14,134 nucleotides of DNA, from the NCBI GenBank assembly GCA_947625995.1, contig CANQQN010000022.1:1-14134 (forward strand). The letters run 5' to 3'. This DNA is from an uncultured Lachnospiraceae bacterium (GTDB lineage: Bacteria > Bacillota > Clostridia > Lachnospirales > Lachnospiraceae). Position 1 is the first letter of the stretch; every line of letters begins with the position of its first letter. Positions 1 through 7,290 of the stretch are shown here, one piece after another. Below the pieces are notes generated by a model, which saw only the letters and a program-made list of their open reading frames with translations, did no database searches and was not told the DNA's origin. The position numbers and the translations under genes were made by a program.

Positions 1-1
1 A

Positions 2-400
2 AAGATTGGACGATATACCATAGCCATCGGCTCCAACAAAGAAGCGCTCAGGCTGTCCGGTGTGCGGGTCGTGAAGTGGCATGTGATCGCATACATGATC
101 TCAGGATTTTTTGCAGGTCTTGCAGCGCTGGCTTATGGCTGGACGTTTACTACGATCACGCCGGGTACAGGCGCCGGTTTCGAGCTTGACGCTATCGGCG
201 CGGCAATTATTGGCGGAACGTCCATGACCGGCGGGAAAGGATCTATCGTAGGCACGTTTCTGGGCGTGCTGCTGATCTCCCTGCTGAAGACAGGACTGCC
301 CTACGTGGGGCTGCAGGCCAACTGGCAGCAGATCATTACGGGTATCGTGCTGCTGGCGGCGGTCACCATCGATATGATCCGGTCCAAAAAACAGGCGTAA
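2..400 (+). CDS. Sugar ABC transporter permease, RbsC type (C-terminal part, 5' partial)
   Basis: This is the C-terminal 132 residues of a membrane permease of the RbsC/BPD_transp_2 family, which imports ribose, galactose, xylose or related small molecules with an RbsA-type ATPase. The frame is open from the first bases of the window; the opening residues GRYTIAIGSNKEALRLSG match the conserved cytoplasmic loop of RbsC proteins, so the ATG at 62 is internal and the true start lies outside. The rest shows the family pattern: a hydrophobic helix (HVIAYMISGFFAGLAALAYG), then GFELDAIGAAIIGGTSMTGG, then two further hydrophobic stretches and a short basic tail (RSKKQA). The substrate-binding lipoprotein follows 104 nt downstream on the same strand, as expected for one transporter operon. 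The substrate cannot be told from this fragment. Confidence 0.93.
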   Translation, partial: KIGRYTIAIGSNKEALRLSGVRVVKWHVIAYMISGFFAGLAALAYGWTFTTITPGTGAGFELDAIGAAIIGGTSMTGGKGSIVGTFLGVLLISLLKTGLPYVGLQANWQQIITGIVLLAAVTIDMIRSKKQA

Positions 401-433
401 CGGAGCAATGTTTTATGAAGAATGTTAGACATT

Positions 434-465
434 TTCTGCCATCAGTATCGCAGGTGCCGGCAGAA
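434..465 (+). other. Intercistronic hairpin between permease and binding protein
   Basis: TTCTGCC (434-440) and GGCAGAA (459-465) form a perfect 7-bp inverted repeat with an 18-nt loop. No T-run follows, so it is not a classical terminator. Hairpins at this place in sugar transporter operons often protect or process mRNA so that the binding protein is made in excess; that role is inference here. Confidence 0.35.
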
Positions 466-504
466 GATGTCAGCAGATAAAAAAATTCCAAAAGGAGGAA
501 AAAA

Positions 505-1668
505 ATGAAATCAATAAAGAAAGTATTGGCGATCTTACTGGCAATGATGATGGTAATGTCCCTGTTCGCCTGCGGCGAAGACGGCAGCAATACCAACAGT
601 AACGGTAGCACCTCAGGCAATCAAACGAGTGACAAAGACGATGACAACGCATCCGGCGGGGACGCAACAGAACTGAAATTTGAGATTGTTTCCAAAGGCT
701 TCCAGTCCACCTACTGGCAGGCAGTTTACAAAGGTTTTCAGGAAGAAATCGAGAAGATCCAGTCTGACAATAATGTAAAGATCAATTACAATTTTGTAGG
801 CCCCGACTCTGAGACAGATATTGCGGCTCAGGTGCAGCAGTTTGAGGCGGCTGTAAACGCAAATCCCGATGCGCTGGGTCTTGCGGCATTGGATGTTGAC
901 GCGCTTAACGACAACATTGAAAAAGTAAACGGCAAAATACCGATCATCGGTTTTGACTCCGGCGTTCCCAATGCTCCCGAAGGCGCGGTATACGCCAACG
1001 CCTCCACAGACAACTATGCGGCAGGTCAGCTTGCGGCAGAAAATCTGTATGAGAAGATCAAATCCAGAATCGGCGACGATCAGGTTCGTATCGGTGAAGT
1101 AAATCAGGATGCGACTTCTGAGTCCATTACAAACCGCGGCCTTGGTTTCATTGACAAGATGATCGAACTGCTCACGGCTGACGGAAAGACAGTATGCGTG
1201 ACCGGCAATGACAAGTATGTAGGCGATTCCGCTGATTCTACAGCAGATGAAGCTTCTGCAAATGTGATCATCGAGGTACGTGTTCCCGCACAGACGACGA
1301 CAGAGCTTTGCGCAACAGAGGCGGGCGTTATCCTTAATGAGTCTGACACGATTGCGATCTTTGGCTCCAATCAGGTAGCGGCAGAAGGTGTGATTACTGC
1401 GAATGAAACACTTTCCGTATGTGGCTCTGAGGACACACAGATCATTGCTGTTGGATTCGATTCCGGTTCTGTATTGAAGGCTGCTGTAAGCGCAGGTACA
1501 ATGTACGGCGCTGTTACGCAGGCTCCCGTATCTATTGGCGCGGTTCTTGCTGATCTGATGTATGCGTCAGCAAATGGTGAGAGCGTTGCAGATACCGATA
1601 CAGGCTGCCAGTTCTATACCTCTGAAAACATTGGTGATGAGGAGATTGCACAGAACCTTTATGACTAA
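505..1668 (+). CDS. Sugar ABC transporter substrate-binding lipoprotein
   Basis: Extracellular solute-binding protein of the periplasmic-binding-protein-like I fold (Peripla_BP_4, RbsB-like), 387 aa. It starts with a lipoprotein signal peptide: basic MKSIKK, a hydrophobic core, and the lipobox LFAC with the lipidated Cys at 23. A Ser/Asn/Gly/Asp-rich linker (about 25-55) then tethers the binding domain. The mature domain begins near 57 (LKFEIVSKGFQSTYWQAVYKG), followed by the family's NPDALGLAALD, PIIGFDSGVPN, YAAGQLAAENL and, near the end, FDSGSVLKAAVSAGTMYGAVTQ. The start is set by AAAGGAGG at about 491-498, with correct spacing. It is the last gene of the transporter operon and ends before a strong terminator. 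The ligand is probably a sugar or sugar-like compound, but the sequence does not identify it. Confidence 0.93.
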   Translation: MKSIKKVLAILLAMMMVMSLFACGEDGSNTNSNGSTSGNQTSDKDDDNASGGDATELKFEIVSKGFQSTYWQAVYKGFQEEIEKIQSDNNVKINYNFVGPDSETDIAAQVQQFEAAVNANPDALGLAALDVDALNDNIEKVNGKIPIIGFDSGVPNAPEGAVYANASTDNYAAGQLAAENLYEKIKSRIGDDQVRIGEVNQDATSESITNRGLGFIDKMIELLTADGKTVCVTGNDKYVGDSADSTADEASANVIIEVRVPAQTTTELCATEAGVILNESDTIAIFGSNQVAAEGVITANETLSVCGSEDTQIIAVGFDSGSVLKAAVSAGTMYGAVTQAPVSIGAVLADLMYASANGESVADTDTGCQFYTSENIGDEEIAQNLYD

Positions 1669-1712
1669 GGCTTTCCAAAAAGCATTCTTTTTCATGACAA
1701 CCTTATAACAGA

Positions 1713-1752
1713 GAGAAACCCCGCAGGTTCCATGAGGCCTGCGGGGTTTCTC
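1713..1752. terminator. Bidirectional intrinsic terminator
   Basis: A perfect 15-bp inverted repeat (1713-1727 with 1738-1752) encloses a 10-nt loop and lies between the converging binding-protein and DJ-1 genes. The arms carry AAACCCC/GGGGTTT, giving a G+C-rich stem followed by T-rich sequence on either strand, so it can serve both genes. Confidence 0.88.
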
Positions 1753-1759
1753 AATGGGA

Positions 1760-2311
1760 TCATACGTTATAGATAATGGATTTTGCGATATGATCCGCTT
1801 TTTCTTTTCCGTCCAGCCGTTCGATCAGCGCCAGCGCAAAGGGAATGGCGGTTCCCATACCGCGGGAAGTAATGATCTGGTCAGTAGCGGCTACGGGATC
1901 GTAAGTGACTTTGGCGCCTTCCAGCTTGTCCTCAAAGCCCGGATAGCAGCAGGCCTTTTTGCCTTTTAACAGGCAGAGGGAGCCAAGAACACTAGGAGCC
2001 GCACAGATAGCCGCAATTTCTTTCCCCTGTTCGGACATGGTTTTGATGGTAGCTGTGAGACCCTCATGGGCCTGCAGGTTTTTTGTGCCGGGCATACCGC
2101 CGGGAAGCACCAGCATATCTATTTCCGTAAAGTCTACTTCCCCAAAGAGCGCGTCGGCCAGAACCCCGATGCCGTGGGAGCCGGTCACCTGCTTGTCGTT
2201 GCTGATGGAAGCGGTGGTCACCTGAATGTCCGCGCGGCGGAGCAGATCCACCACCGTCAATCCCTCGATTTCTTCAAAGCCGTTTGCAAGGACAACACAT
2301 ACATGTTTCAT
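1760..2311 (-). CDS. DJ-1/PfpI family protein
   Basis: A 183-aa protein of the DJ-1/ThiJ/PfpI superfamily, full length for the DJ-1 branch. Visible family marks: LANGFEEIE near the N-terminus, where Glu16 corresponds to DJ-1 Glu18; the VLPGGMPG loop (68-75); the nucleophile elbow AAICAAP with Cys103; and ITSRGMGTAIPFALALIE towards the C-terminus. Members act as glyoxalase/deglycase-like enzymes or redox-linked chaperones; older annotations call the bacterial ones 4-methyl-5(beta-hydroxyethyl)thiazole monophosphate synthesis protein, which is probably wrong. The exact activity cannot be set from sequence. The start has AGGTGAGG about 8 nt upstream (minus strand). The gene stands alone, convergent with the transporter operon and divergent from apbE, and its promoter overlaps the apbE promoter. 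Confidence 0.92.
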   Translation of the reverse strand: MKHVCVVLANGFEEIEGLTVVDLLRRADIQVTTASISNDKQVTGSHGIGVLADALFGEVDFTEIDMLVLPGGMPGTKNLQAHEGLTATIKTMSEQGKEIAAICAAPSVLGSLCLLKGKKACCYPGFEDKLEGAKVTYDPVAATDQIITSRGMGTAIPFALALIERLDGKEKADHIAKSIIYNV

Positions 2312-2356
2312 TGAAATACCTCACCTTCTGCAATTGATTTTTTATGACCCGATAGC

Positions 2357-2392
2357 GAGAGAAGAAGCGCCGCTTTTTGTGGCGCGTCTCTC
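2357..2392 (-). promoter_or_regulatory. Hairpin at the 5' end of the DJ-1 leader (T-run on the plus strand)
   Basis: GCGCC (2367-2371) pairs with GGCGC (2381-2385) around a 9-nt loop, and GAGAGA (2357-2362) pairs with TCTCTC (2387-2392) below an internal loop. If the predicted DJ-1 promoter is right, the DJ-1 mRNA begins about 3 nt before this hairpin, a position known to stabilise mRNA in Firmicutes. On the plus strand it is followed by TTTTTCTT and would look like a terminator, but no plus-strand gene feeds into it. Confidence 0.45.
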
Positions 2393-2401
2393 TTTTTCTT
2401 G

Positions 2402-2430
2402 ATATAAGCATACCAAATTTGCCTTGTAAA
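2402..2430 (-). promoter_or_regulatory. Promoter of the DJ-1 gene (minus strand)
   Basis: On the minus strand, TTTACA (2430-2425) and TTATAT (2407-2402) are separated by 17 nt. An alternative pair, TTGTTT (2435-2430) and TATGCT (2412-2407), also has a 17-nt spacer. The leader to the ATG would be about 84 nt. Confidence 0.5.
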
Positions 2431-2452
2431 AACAAGTAAAAAGAAGTATGAT
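2424..2452 (+). promoter_or_regulatory. Promoter of apbE, with a start point at or near the ATG
   Basis: TTGTAA (2424-2429) and TATGAT (2447-2452) are 17 nt apart, a good SigA match. The expected transcription start, 6-8 nt after the -10, falls at 2458-2460, on the ATG at 2459. The -35 lies in the inverted repeat CTTGT-AAAA-ACAAG (2423-2436), which also covers the -35 of the divergent DJ-1 promoter and could be an operator. Confidence 0.55.
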
Positions 2453-2458
2453 ATACCT

Positions 2459-3472
2459 ATGAAAAAATATGGTTTGTTTTTGATTACCCTTTGTATTCCT
2501 GCGATTGCAGGCATTTTGCTTTTTGCGGGCTGCGCAGGCAAAAGTGGGGAAGAACAGAAAATTTCAAAGACGGAGCTTCTGATGGACACCGTTGTGACCG
2601 TTACTCTGTGGGATTGCGAGGATGAGAGCATTCTGGAGGGGTGCCTTTCTCTCTGCCGGGAACTGGACGCGCAGTTTGACAGCTATAATGAGGCCAGCGA
2701 GATATCCATGATTAACAGTCATCCCGGTCAGGAGGTTCCCATCAGCGCCGGCACGGCGGAGCTTTTGAAAAAAGGCAGGGAGTATGAGGCGTTGTCCGGC
2801 GGAAAGTTTTCCATGGAGATCGGAGGGGTGAGCAGTCTGTGGGATTTCCATCAGCAGTCCGCCCGCAAGCCCGATGAAACGGAAATTGCAGAGGCGCTGA
2901 AAACCGTGAATCCGGATATGCTTACGATAGAGGAGGATACTGCATCCGTAAAGCCGGGAACGCGGCTTGACCTTGGAGGAATTGCAAAGGGTTATATCGC
3001 GGACCGCCTGAAGGCGTATCTGAAAGAACAGGGCGTGGCGCATGGCCTGATTTATTTGGGAGGAAATGTGGCGGCCTTTGGCGGAAAGCCGGACAAAACG
3101 CCCTTTGCCATAGGGATTCAGGAGCCCTTCGCTGATGACAATGAAGGGAGAACAGGCGTAAAGATCACGGATGGTTCTGTGGTGACCTCCGGGATTTACC
3201 AGCGGTATTTTGAACAGGACGGCAAACTGTATCACCACATTCTGGATCCGGACACCGGATATCCCGCAGAGACGGATCTGTACAGCGCTACGATCCTGTC
3301 TGAGGATTCCGTGGACGGAGATGCCCTGAGCACCATCTGTATGTTGTTGGGGCTGGATGAAGCGAAAGCCCTGATCGAAAGAACGCCCGGCGTGGAGGCG
3401 ATTTTTATTACTGATGAGGATCAGGTGATATATACAAGCGGGATCACAGAAGATATGCTTGTGAACCGATAA
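2459..3472 (+). CDS. apbE: FAD:protein FMN transferase, lipoprotein
   Basis: ApbE family flavin transferase (337 aa): it moves FMN from FAD onto a Thr or Ser of target proteins by a phosphoester bond, with Mg2+. The N-terminus is a lipoprotein signal (MKKYGLFLITL..., lipobox FAGC, Cys25), so the enzyme acts outside the membrane. Family motifs in order: MDTVVTVTLW (42-51), LDLGGIAKGYIADRL (170-184), GGN (201-203), VVTSGIYQRYF (241-251), HHILDPDTGYPA (259-270) and DSVDGDALST (283-292), the last containing Mg2+-binding positions. Length is normal for the family. The start is fixed by the signal peptide although there is hardly any Shine-Dalgarno sequence. The peptidase gene follows 33 nt later with no terminator between. 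No target protein (FMN-binding domain, Rnf or NQR subunit) is visible in the window. Confidence 0.93.
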   Translation: MKKYGLFLITLCIPAIAGILLFAGCAGKSGEEQKISKTELLMDTVVTVTLWDCEDESILEGCLSLCRELDAQFDSYNEASEISMINSHPGQEVPISAGTAELLKKGREYEALSGGKFSMEIGGVSSLWDFHQQSARKPDETEIAEALKTVNPDMLTIEEDTASVKPGTRLDLGGIAKGYIADRLKAYLKEQGVAHGLIYLGGNVAAFGGKPDKTPFAIGIQEPFADDNEGRTGVKITDGSVVTSGIYQRYFEQDGKLYHHILDPDTGYPAETDLYSATILSEDSVDGDALSTICMLLGLDEAKALIERTPGVEAIFITDEDQVIYTSGITEDMLVNR

Positions 3473-3505
3473 GAAGAGAACACAAAAAAGGAGATGTCAG
3501 TTGTT

Positions 3506-5302
3506 ATGATAACAGAGGTAAAGGAGCGGCTTGCAGCGTTGCGGACAGAGATGGAAAAAAGACAGATTGCCTATTATCTGATCTTTACCAATGATTTTCA
3601 TCAGTCGGAATATGTGAGCGAGTATTTCAGGAGCAGAGCATATTTCTCCGGTTTTACCGGCTCTGCAGGCGTGTTGCTGGTAGGAAAGAGCATGGCGGGC
3701 CTGTGGACGGACGGCCGTTATTTTATCCAAGCAGAGCGTCAGCTTGCAGGCAGCGGCGTCACCCTGTTTAAAATGGGTGAGGAGGGCGTGCCTACCGTTC
3801 TGGAATTTCTTGAAAAGGAATTGAAAGAGGGAGAGAAGCTGGGCTTTGACGCCCGCACCGTCACCGCAAAAGAAGGAATGCAGTATCAGAAGCTGCTGAA
3901 ATCAAAATGTGGAGAGCTTATCTTTGATACGGAAATAGTGGACGCAGTCTGGACAGACAGGCCGGCTATGTCAAAGGAGCCTGCTTTTTTGTTGGATGAA
4001 AGATACAGCGGCATGTCTGCGAGCCAAAAGCTTGAAAAGCTTCGCCAGTCTATGAGGGCGTATCAGGCAGACGTACATCTTTTGGCGTCGCTGGACGATA
4101 TCGCGTGGCTGTATAATATCCGCGGCAATGACATCCAGTGCAATCCCGTGGTGCTTTCCTACGCGGTTGTTGATGAGAAGAATGCTTATTTGTTTACAGA
4201 CATGGACAAATTTGACCGGGATCAGACAGAGGCGCTTGGAAAGCAGGGCGTGACGCTGAAGCCCTATGAGGAGATCTTTTCCTATGTGTCCGGCCTGTCT
4301 GACTGCCGAATCCTGCTGGATACAGAAAAGGTCAGCTACGCGCTCCGGAACTCTCTTGGGGAAAGCGTGGAAGTTATAGATGAGAGAAATCCGGAGCTTT
4401 TGATGAAAGCGGTAAAAAATGAAGTAGAGATCAAAAATCTAAAAGCCGTCCATATAAAGGACGGTCTTGCCTGCGTCAGGTTTATGAAATGGGTGAAGGA
4501 AAGAGTCCAAAAAGAAGAACTGACGGAGTGGCAGGCTTCGGAGTATCTGGAACAGCTTCGCGCGCAGCAGGACGGGTTCATCGAGCTTAGCTTCCCCACT
4601 ATCTGCGCGTACAATGAAAACGGCGCCATGATGCATTATTCCGCCACCGAAGATCAATGCGCCGTGTTAAAGCCCGAAGGGATATTGCTTGTGGATTCCG
4701 GCGGCCAGTACTTTGAAGGCACTACGGATATTACCAGAACTTACGGACTTGGGCCGGTTTCTGAGGAGATCAGGACCCATTACACATTGGTGCTTCAGGG
4801 TTGGCTGCATCTGATGAACGCGCATTTCCTGTACGGCTGCACAGGCCTGAATCTGGATATTTTGGCAAGGCAGCCTATGTGGGATGCGGATCTGGATTAT
4901 AAGTGCGGCACCGGGCATGGCGTCGGTTATCTGCTGAATGTCCATGAAGCGCCAAACGGATTCCGCTGGAAGAAGGTTCCGGAACGAAATGACGGCGGTG
5001 TGTTGGAGGCCGGCATGGTGACTACCGACGAGCCCGGCATTTATATTGAGGGCAGCCACGGCATCCGCATTGAGAACGAACTGCTCTGTGTGAAAGGCAA
5101 TAAGAACGAGTACGGCCAGTTTATGTATTTTGAGCCGCTGACTGTGGTTCCCGTGGATCTGGATCTGGTGGATGTGGATCTGCTCAGCCAAAGGGACAGG
5201 GCGCAGTTGAATGCATATCATAAATTTGTATTTGAGACGTTGTCCCCTTATCTGGATGATGAGGAAAAGGAATGGCTGGCGCACGCCGCAAGAAGCATCT
5301 GA
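3506..5302 (+). CDS. Xaa-Pro aminopeptidase, M24B family, long form
   Basis: Aminopeptidase P-type metallopeptidase (about 598 aa) that removes an N-terminal residue from peptides with proline in second position; no signal peptide, so cytoplasmic. It has the three-part architecture of the long form: creatinase-like domain 1 (about 1-125, with RSRAYFSGFTGSAG), creatinase-like domain 2 (about 155-310, with IAWLYNIRGNDIQCNPV) and the pita-bread catalytic domain, then a C-terminal extension (FEPLTVVPVDLDLVD). All five metal ligands are present: Asp397 and Asp408 (DSGG...TTDITRT), His471 (GTGHGVGYLLNVHE), Glu509 (TDEPGIY) and Glu523 (GIRIENE). An in-frame ATG at 3494 touches the GGAG (3490-3493) and cannot use it; the ATG at 3506, 12 nt downstream, is preferred. 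Likely co-transcribed with apbE. Confidence 0.93.
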   Translation: MITEVKERLAALRTEMEKRQIAYYLIFTNDFHQSEYVSEYFRSRAYFSGFTGSAGVLLVGKSMAGLWTDGRYFIQAERQLAGSGVTLFKMGEEGVPTVLEFLEKELKEGEKLGFDARTVTAKEGMQYQKLLKSKCGELIFDTEIVDAVWTDRPAMSKEPAFLLDERYSGMSASQKLEKLRQSMRAYQADVHLLASLDDIAWLYNIRGNDIQCNPVVLSYAVVDEKNAYLFTDMDKFDRDQTEALGKQGVTLKPYEEIFSYVSGLSDCRILLDTEKVSYALRNSLGESVEVIDERNPELLMKAVKNEVEIKNLKAVHIKDGLACVRFMKWVKERVQKEELTEWQASEYLEQLRAQQDGFIELSFPTICAYNENGAMMHYSATEDQCAVLKPEGILLVDSGGQYFEGTTDITRTYGLGPVSEEIRTHYTLVLQGWLHLMNAHFLYGCTGLNLDILARQPMWDADLDYKCGTGHGVGYLLNVHEAPNGFRWKKVPERNDGGVLEAGMVTTDEPGIYIEGSHGIRIENELLCVKGNKNEYGQFMYFEPLTVVPVDLDLVDVDLLSQRDRAQLNAYHKFVFETLSPYLDDEEKEWLAHAARSI

Positions 5303-5325
5303 CGGATCAGCAAGGCTTTCTTTAC

Positions 5326-5382
5326 AAAAAAAGGAACGCATCCCTGCCAAACAAAGCGGCTGGGGAAGAGTTCCTTTTTTTT
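5326..5382. terminator. Bidirectional terminator between convergent genes
   Basis: AAAAAAAGGAAC (5326-5337) pairs with GTTCCTTTTTTT (5370-5381). The arms enclose a further imperfect stem, TCCC...GGGGA. A T-run of eight (5375-5382) ends the plus-strand peptidase gene and the A-run (T on the minus strand) ends the M20 gene. Confidence 0.85.
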
Positions 5383-5397
5383 CTGGAAACTGTCTGA

Positions 5398-6615
5398 TCA
5401 GCGGGTGGCGTCCGCAAGCCAGCGCAAAGCCAGATATGCGTGAACGGCGCTTCCCACATAGAGGACAGAATCATCATATTTGACCTTTGGATGATGCTGG
5501 CCGTACTGATAGCCGTCGTTGGAATTTCCGGTTGTGAGGAACATGCTGACAGTGGGAACCTCATGGCTGACAAAAGCGAAATCTTCACTGCCGCCGCCGG
5601 GTTTTCCGCCTGAAATGGCAGACAGGTCCACAGCGCCCTTGTCAAGCAATTCTCCCACATACTTCATGGCGCAGGAGGAAAGAGCGGGATCGATGATCAT
5701 GCAGGGACAGAAATCATAAAATTCCACTTCGGTTTCGCAGCGAAACGCGGCGCCTACGCCTTTTGTGATTTCGGACATCCGCTTTTTGATCAGTTCCCCT
5801 ACGGCGTTGTCCGGATCGGTTGTCCGGATGGTTCCCCACATTTCGGCAGTGTCGGGGATCACGTTAGAGGTTTTACCCGCTTCAAAATGGCAGGTTGTAA
5901 ATACGCCGAAATCGTTGCCGTCCAATTCCCGGCTGTTGATCTCCTGTAGGGCAATATGAATATGCGCCGCCGCGGTGATAGGGTCGATGGCCGTATGGGG
6001 CGTAGAGCCGTGGCCGCCTTTTCCCTTTACGGTAATATGGTACTGTTCACAGGAGGTGGAGGTAATGCCGCCACCGGGGATCAGCATCATGCCGGAGGGC
6101 ATGGGCATGCCGGCAAGCACATGAATCATCATGGCAGCGTCCACGTGAGGGTTCTCCAGAAGGCCGGAACGGATCATATCCGGTGAACCCTGAAAGATCT
6201 CCTCCGCCGGCTGAAATTCCAGCTTAATGGTCCCCTCGATCTCGTCTTCATGATTTTTTAAAATACGGGCGGCGCCAAGGAGCATGGCGGTGTGCATATC
6301 ATGGCCGCATCCGTGCATCTTTCCCTCTGTCAGGCTATGGTATTCCACGTCTGCTTCCTCCTGAATGGGCAGCGCGTCCATATCAGCCCGGAGCAGGATC
6401 GTTTTTCCCGGCTTTTTTCCTCCCACAAGGACCACAAGGCCGGACTTTCCCATTTCCTTAGGTTCATAACCCATTTCAATCAGTTTTTCTTTTACCAGCG
6501 CTTTGGTATAGACCAGATCGAATCCGGTCTCCGGATGTTGGTGCAGGTCGCGCCGGATACTCTGCAGATCCGGTTGGAGGGCTTTGGCCTCTTCTAAAAG
6601 TGCTGTTGTATTCAT
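5398..6615 (-). CDS. M20D family amidohydrolase (N-acyl amino acid / hippurate hydrolase type)
   Basis: Zn- or Mn-dependent amidohydrolase of 405 aa, usual length for the M20D family, which cleaves N-acyl amino acids or similar amides in the cytoplasm. Motifs: RRDLHQHPETGFD (21-33), RADMDALPI (76-84), MHGCGHDMHTAMLLGAA (100-116) with metal ligands Cys103 and His105, FQPAEE (134-139), the ligand His165 (MMIHVLAGMP), the dimerisation-domain motif KGGHGSTPHTAIDPI, and a C-terminal GGSEDFAF and HHP with the last ligand (His374 or 375). The frame is open to 6762, but the strong AAAGGAGG just before the ATG at 6615 and a promoter lying inside the extension fix the start here. Substrate preference among acyl amino acids is unknown. 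The gene is monocistronic and convergent with the Xaa-Pro aminopeptidase. Confidence 0.92.
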   Translation of the reverse strand: MNTTALLEEAKALQPDLQSIRRDLHQHPETGFDLVYTKALVKEKLIEMGYEPKEMGKSGLVVLVGGKKPGKTILLRADMDALPIQEEADVEYHSLTEGKMHGCGHDMHTAMLLGAARILKNHEDEIEGTIKLEFQPAEEIFQGSPDMIRSGLLENPHVDAAMMIHVLAGMPMPSGMMLIPGGGITSTSCEQYHITVKGKGGHGSTPHTAIDPITAAAHIHIALQEINSRELDGNDFGVFTTCHFEAGKTSNVIPDTAEMWGTIRTTDPDNAVGELIKKRMSEITKGVGAAFRCETEVEFYDFCPCMIIDPALSSCAMKYVGELLDKGAVDLSAISGGKPGGGSEDFAFVSHEVPTVSMFLTTGNSNDGYQYGQHHPKVKYDDSVLYVGSAVHAYLALRWLADATR

Positions 6616-6726
6616 CTTACTTCCTCCTTTTAAATTTTGAACAGGGCGATCATATCCGTTATATTGTAGTTTCTTGCATATCCGGTTATACAGCCCATGA
6701 GCCTGTTGCTGAGTTCTTCTTCCGCT

Positions 6727-6755
6727 ATTATACATTGCGTGGTAGATATTTTCAA
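6727..6755 (-). promoter_or_regulatory. SigA-type promoter of the M20 amidohydrolase
   Basis: On the minus strand TTGAAA (6755-6750) and TATAAT (6732-6727) are exactly 17 nt apart, a near-consensus promoter. Transcription would start near 6720, leaving a leader of about 105 nt. The remaining sequence between this gene and the spore protein gene (6616-6953) shows only this promoter and the spore gene terminator. Confidence 0.8.
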
Positions 6756-6875
6756 GGCGCATGTCTCAAGTCAGAGAGAGTGGCGTTGTCATTACGGGAA
6801 CGCAAGAAATCCTTCCAGATCAGACAGTCTGAAGTTATAATGAAAAGTGATGGCGGCAAATGGACTGATGAAAGA

Positions 6876-6911
6876 AAACTCCCGGCAGCCTTTGAAAGCC
6901 GTCGGGAGTTT
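6876..6911 (-). terminator. Terminator of the SASP gene
   Basis: AAACTCCCG (6876-6884) and CGGGAGTTT (6903-6911) form a stem, extended inward by GC/GC pairs with a bulge. On the minus strand the stem is followed by TTTTCTTTC. It lies 42 nt beyond the SASP stop codon and separates that gene from the M20 gene. Confidence 0.82.
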
Positions 6912-6953
6912 GTGTTACTGATGTTTTATATTTTTCGATATTTCAGCAGATAC

Positions 6954-7154
6954 TTACTTGCCTGCCATCTGACGTTCCTGCGCTTCGATCATCTTCTTGA
7001 CCATACCGCCGCCGATGCTTCCGGCCTCTCTGGAAGTAAGGTCACCGTTGTAACCGTCCTTCAGGTTTACGCCAAGCTCAGATGCAACTTCCATTTTGAA
7101 ACGATTCATAGCTTCTTTCGCTTCAGGTACATTTACACTGTTGTTTGAAGTCAT
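6954..7154 (-). CDS. Alpha/beta-type small acid-soluble spore protein
   Basis: A 66-aa SASP of the alpha/beta type, which coats DNA in the spore core and protects it from UV and heat; it is degraded at germination to supply amino acids. Typical motifs: PEAKEAMNRFKMEVASELGV (10-29), GYNGDLTSREAGSIGGGMVK (34-53), then MIEAQERQ. The germination protease site is present as Glu22-Val23-Ala24, cut between Glu and Val in related proteins. The ATG is preceded by GGAGGTGA with good spacing (7161-7168). A sequence CATACTA fits the forespore SigG -10 element. This gene is strong evidence that the host makes endospores. Confidence 0.95.
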   Translation of the reverse strand: MTSNNSVNVPEAKEAMNRFKMEVASELGVNLKDGYNGDLTSREAGSIGGGMVKKMIEAQERQMAGK

Positions 7155-7175
7155 GTTTTATCACCTCCGTAATGC

Positions 7176-7182
7176 TAGTATG
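7176..7182 (-). promoter_or_regulatory. Candidate SigG -10 element of the SASP gene
   Basis: CATACTA on the minus strand fits the SigG -10 consensus CATNHTA known from Bacillus SASP genes, and lies about 20 nt before the start codon with the Shine-Dalgarno site between. A clean -35 (GHATR) at the normal distance was not found; ATTAT or TTATA is the closest. Confidence 0.5.
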
Positions 7183-7246
7183 AGCAGAAACGGATTTAAT
7201 ATAATGGTAACATTTTGAAATTAAAAACCGCAGAAAGGAAGATCTG

Positions 7247-7255
7247 TGTTATAAT
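7247..7255 (+). promoter_or_regulatory. Extended -10 promoter of the Fic gene
   Basis: TGTTATAAT, a TGN-TATAAT extended -10, lies 35 nt before the GTG start. No -35 sits at a normal distance (the TTGAAA at 7215-7220 is 29 nt away), which fits the extended -10 type. Confidence 0.55.
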
Positions 7256-7290
7256 AATAAAAACTATCATAGAAGACTGGAAGTGATCCT

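Noticed and set aside
6616..6762. 49-residue N-terminal extension of the M20 amidohydrolase
   Set aside because: A near-consensus promoter (6727-6755) lies inside it, so most mRNAs cannot contain it, and the strong ribosome binding site points to the ATG at 6615.
6600..7148. Plus-strand open frame of 182 codons across the M20/SASP intergenic region
   Set aside because: It overlaps the spore protein gene, its terminator and the M20 promoter on the other strand and resembles no protein family.
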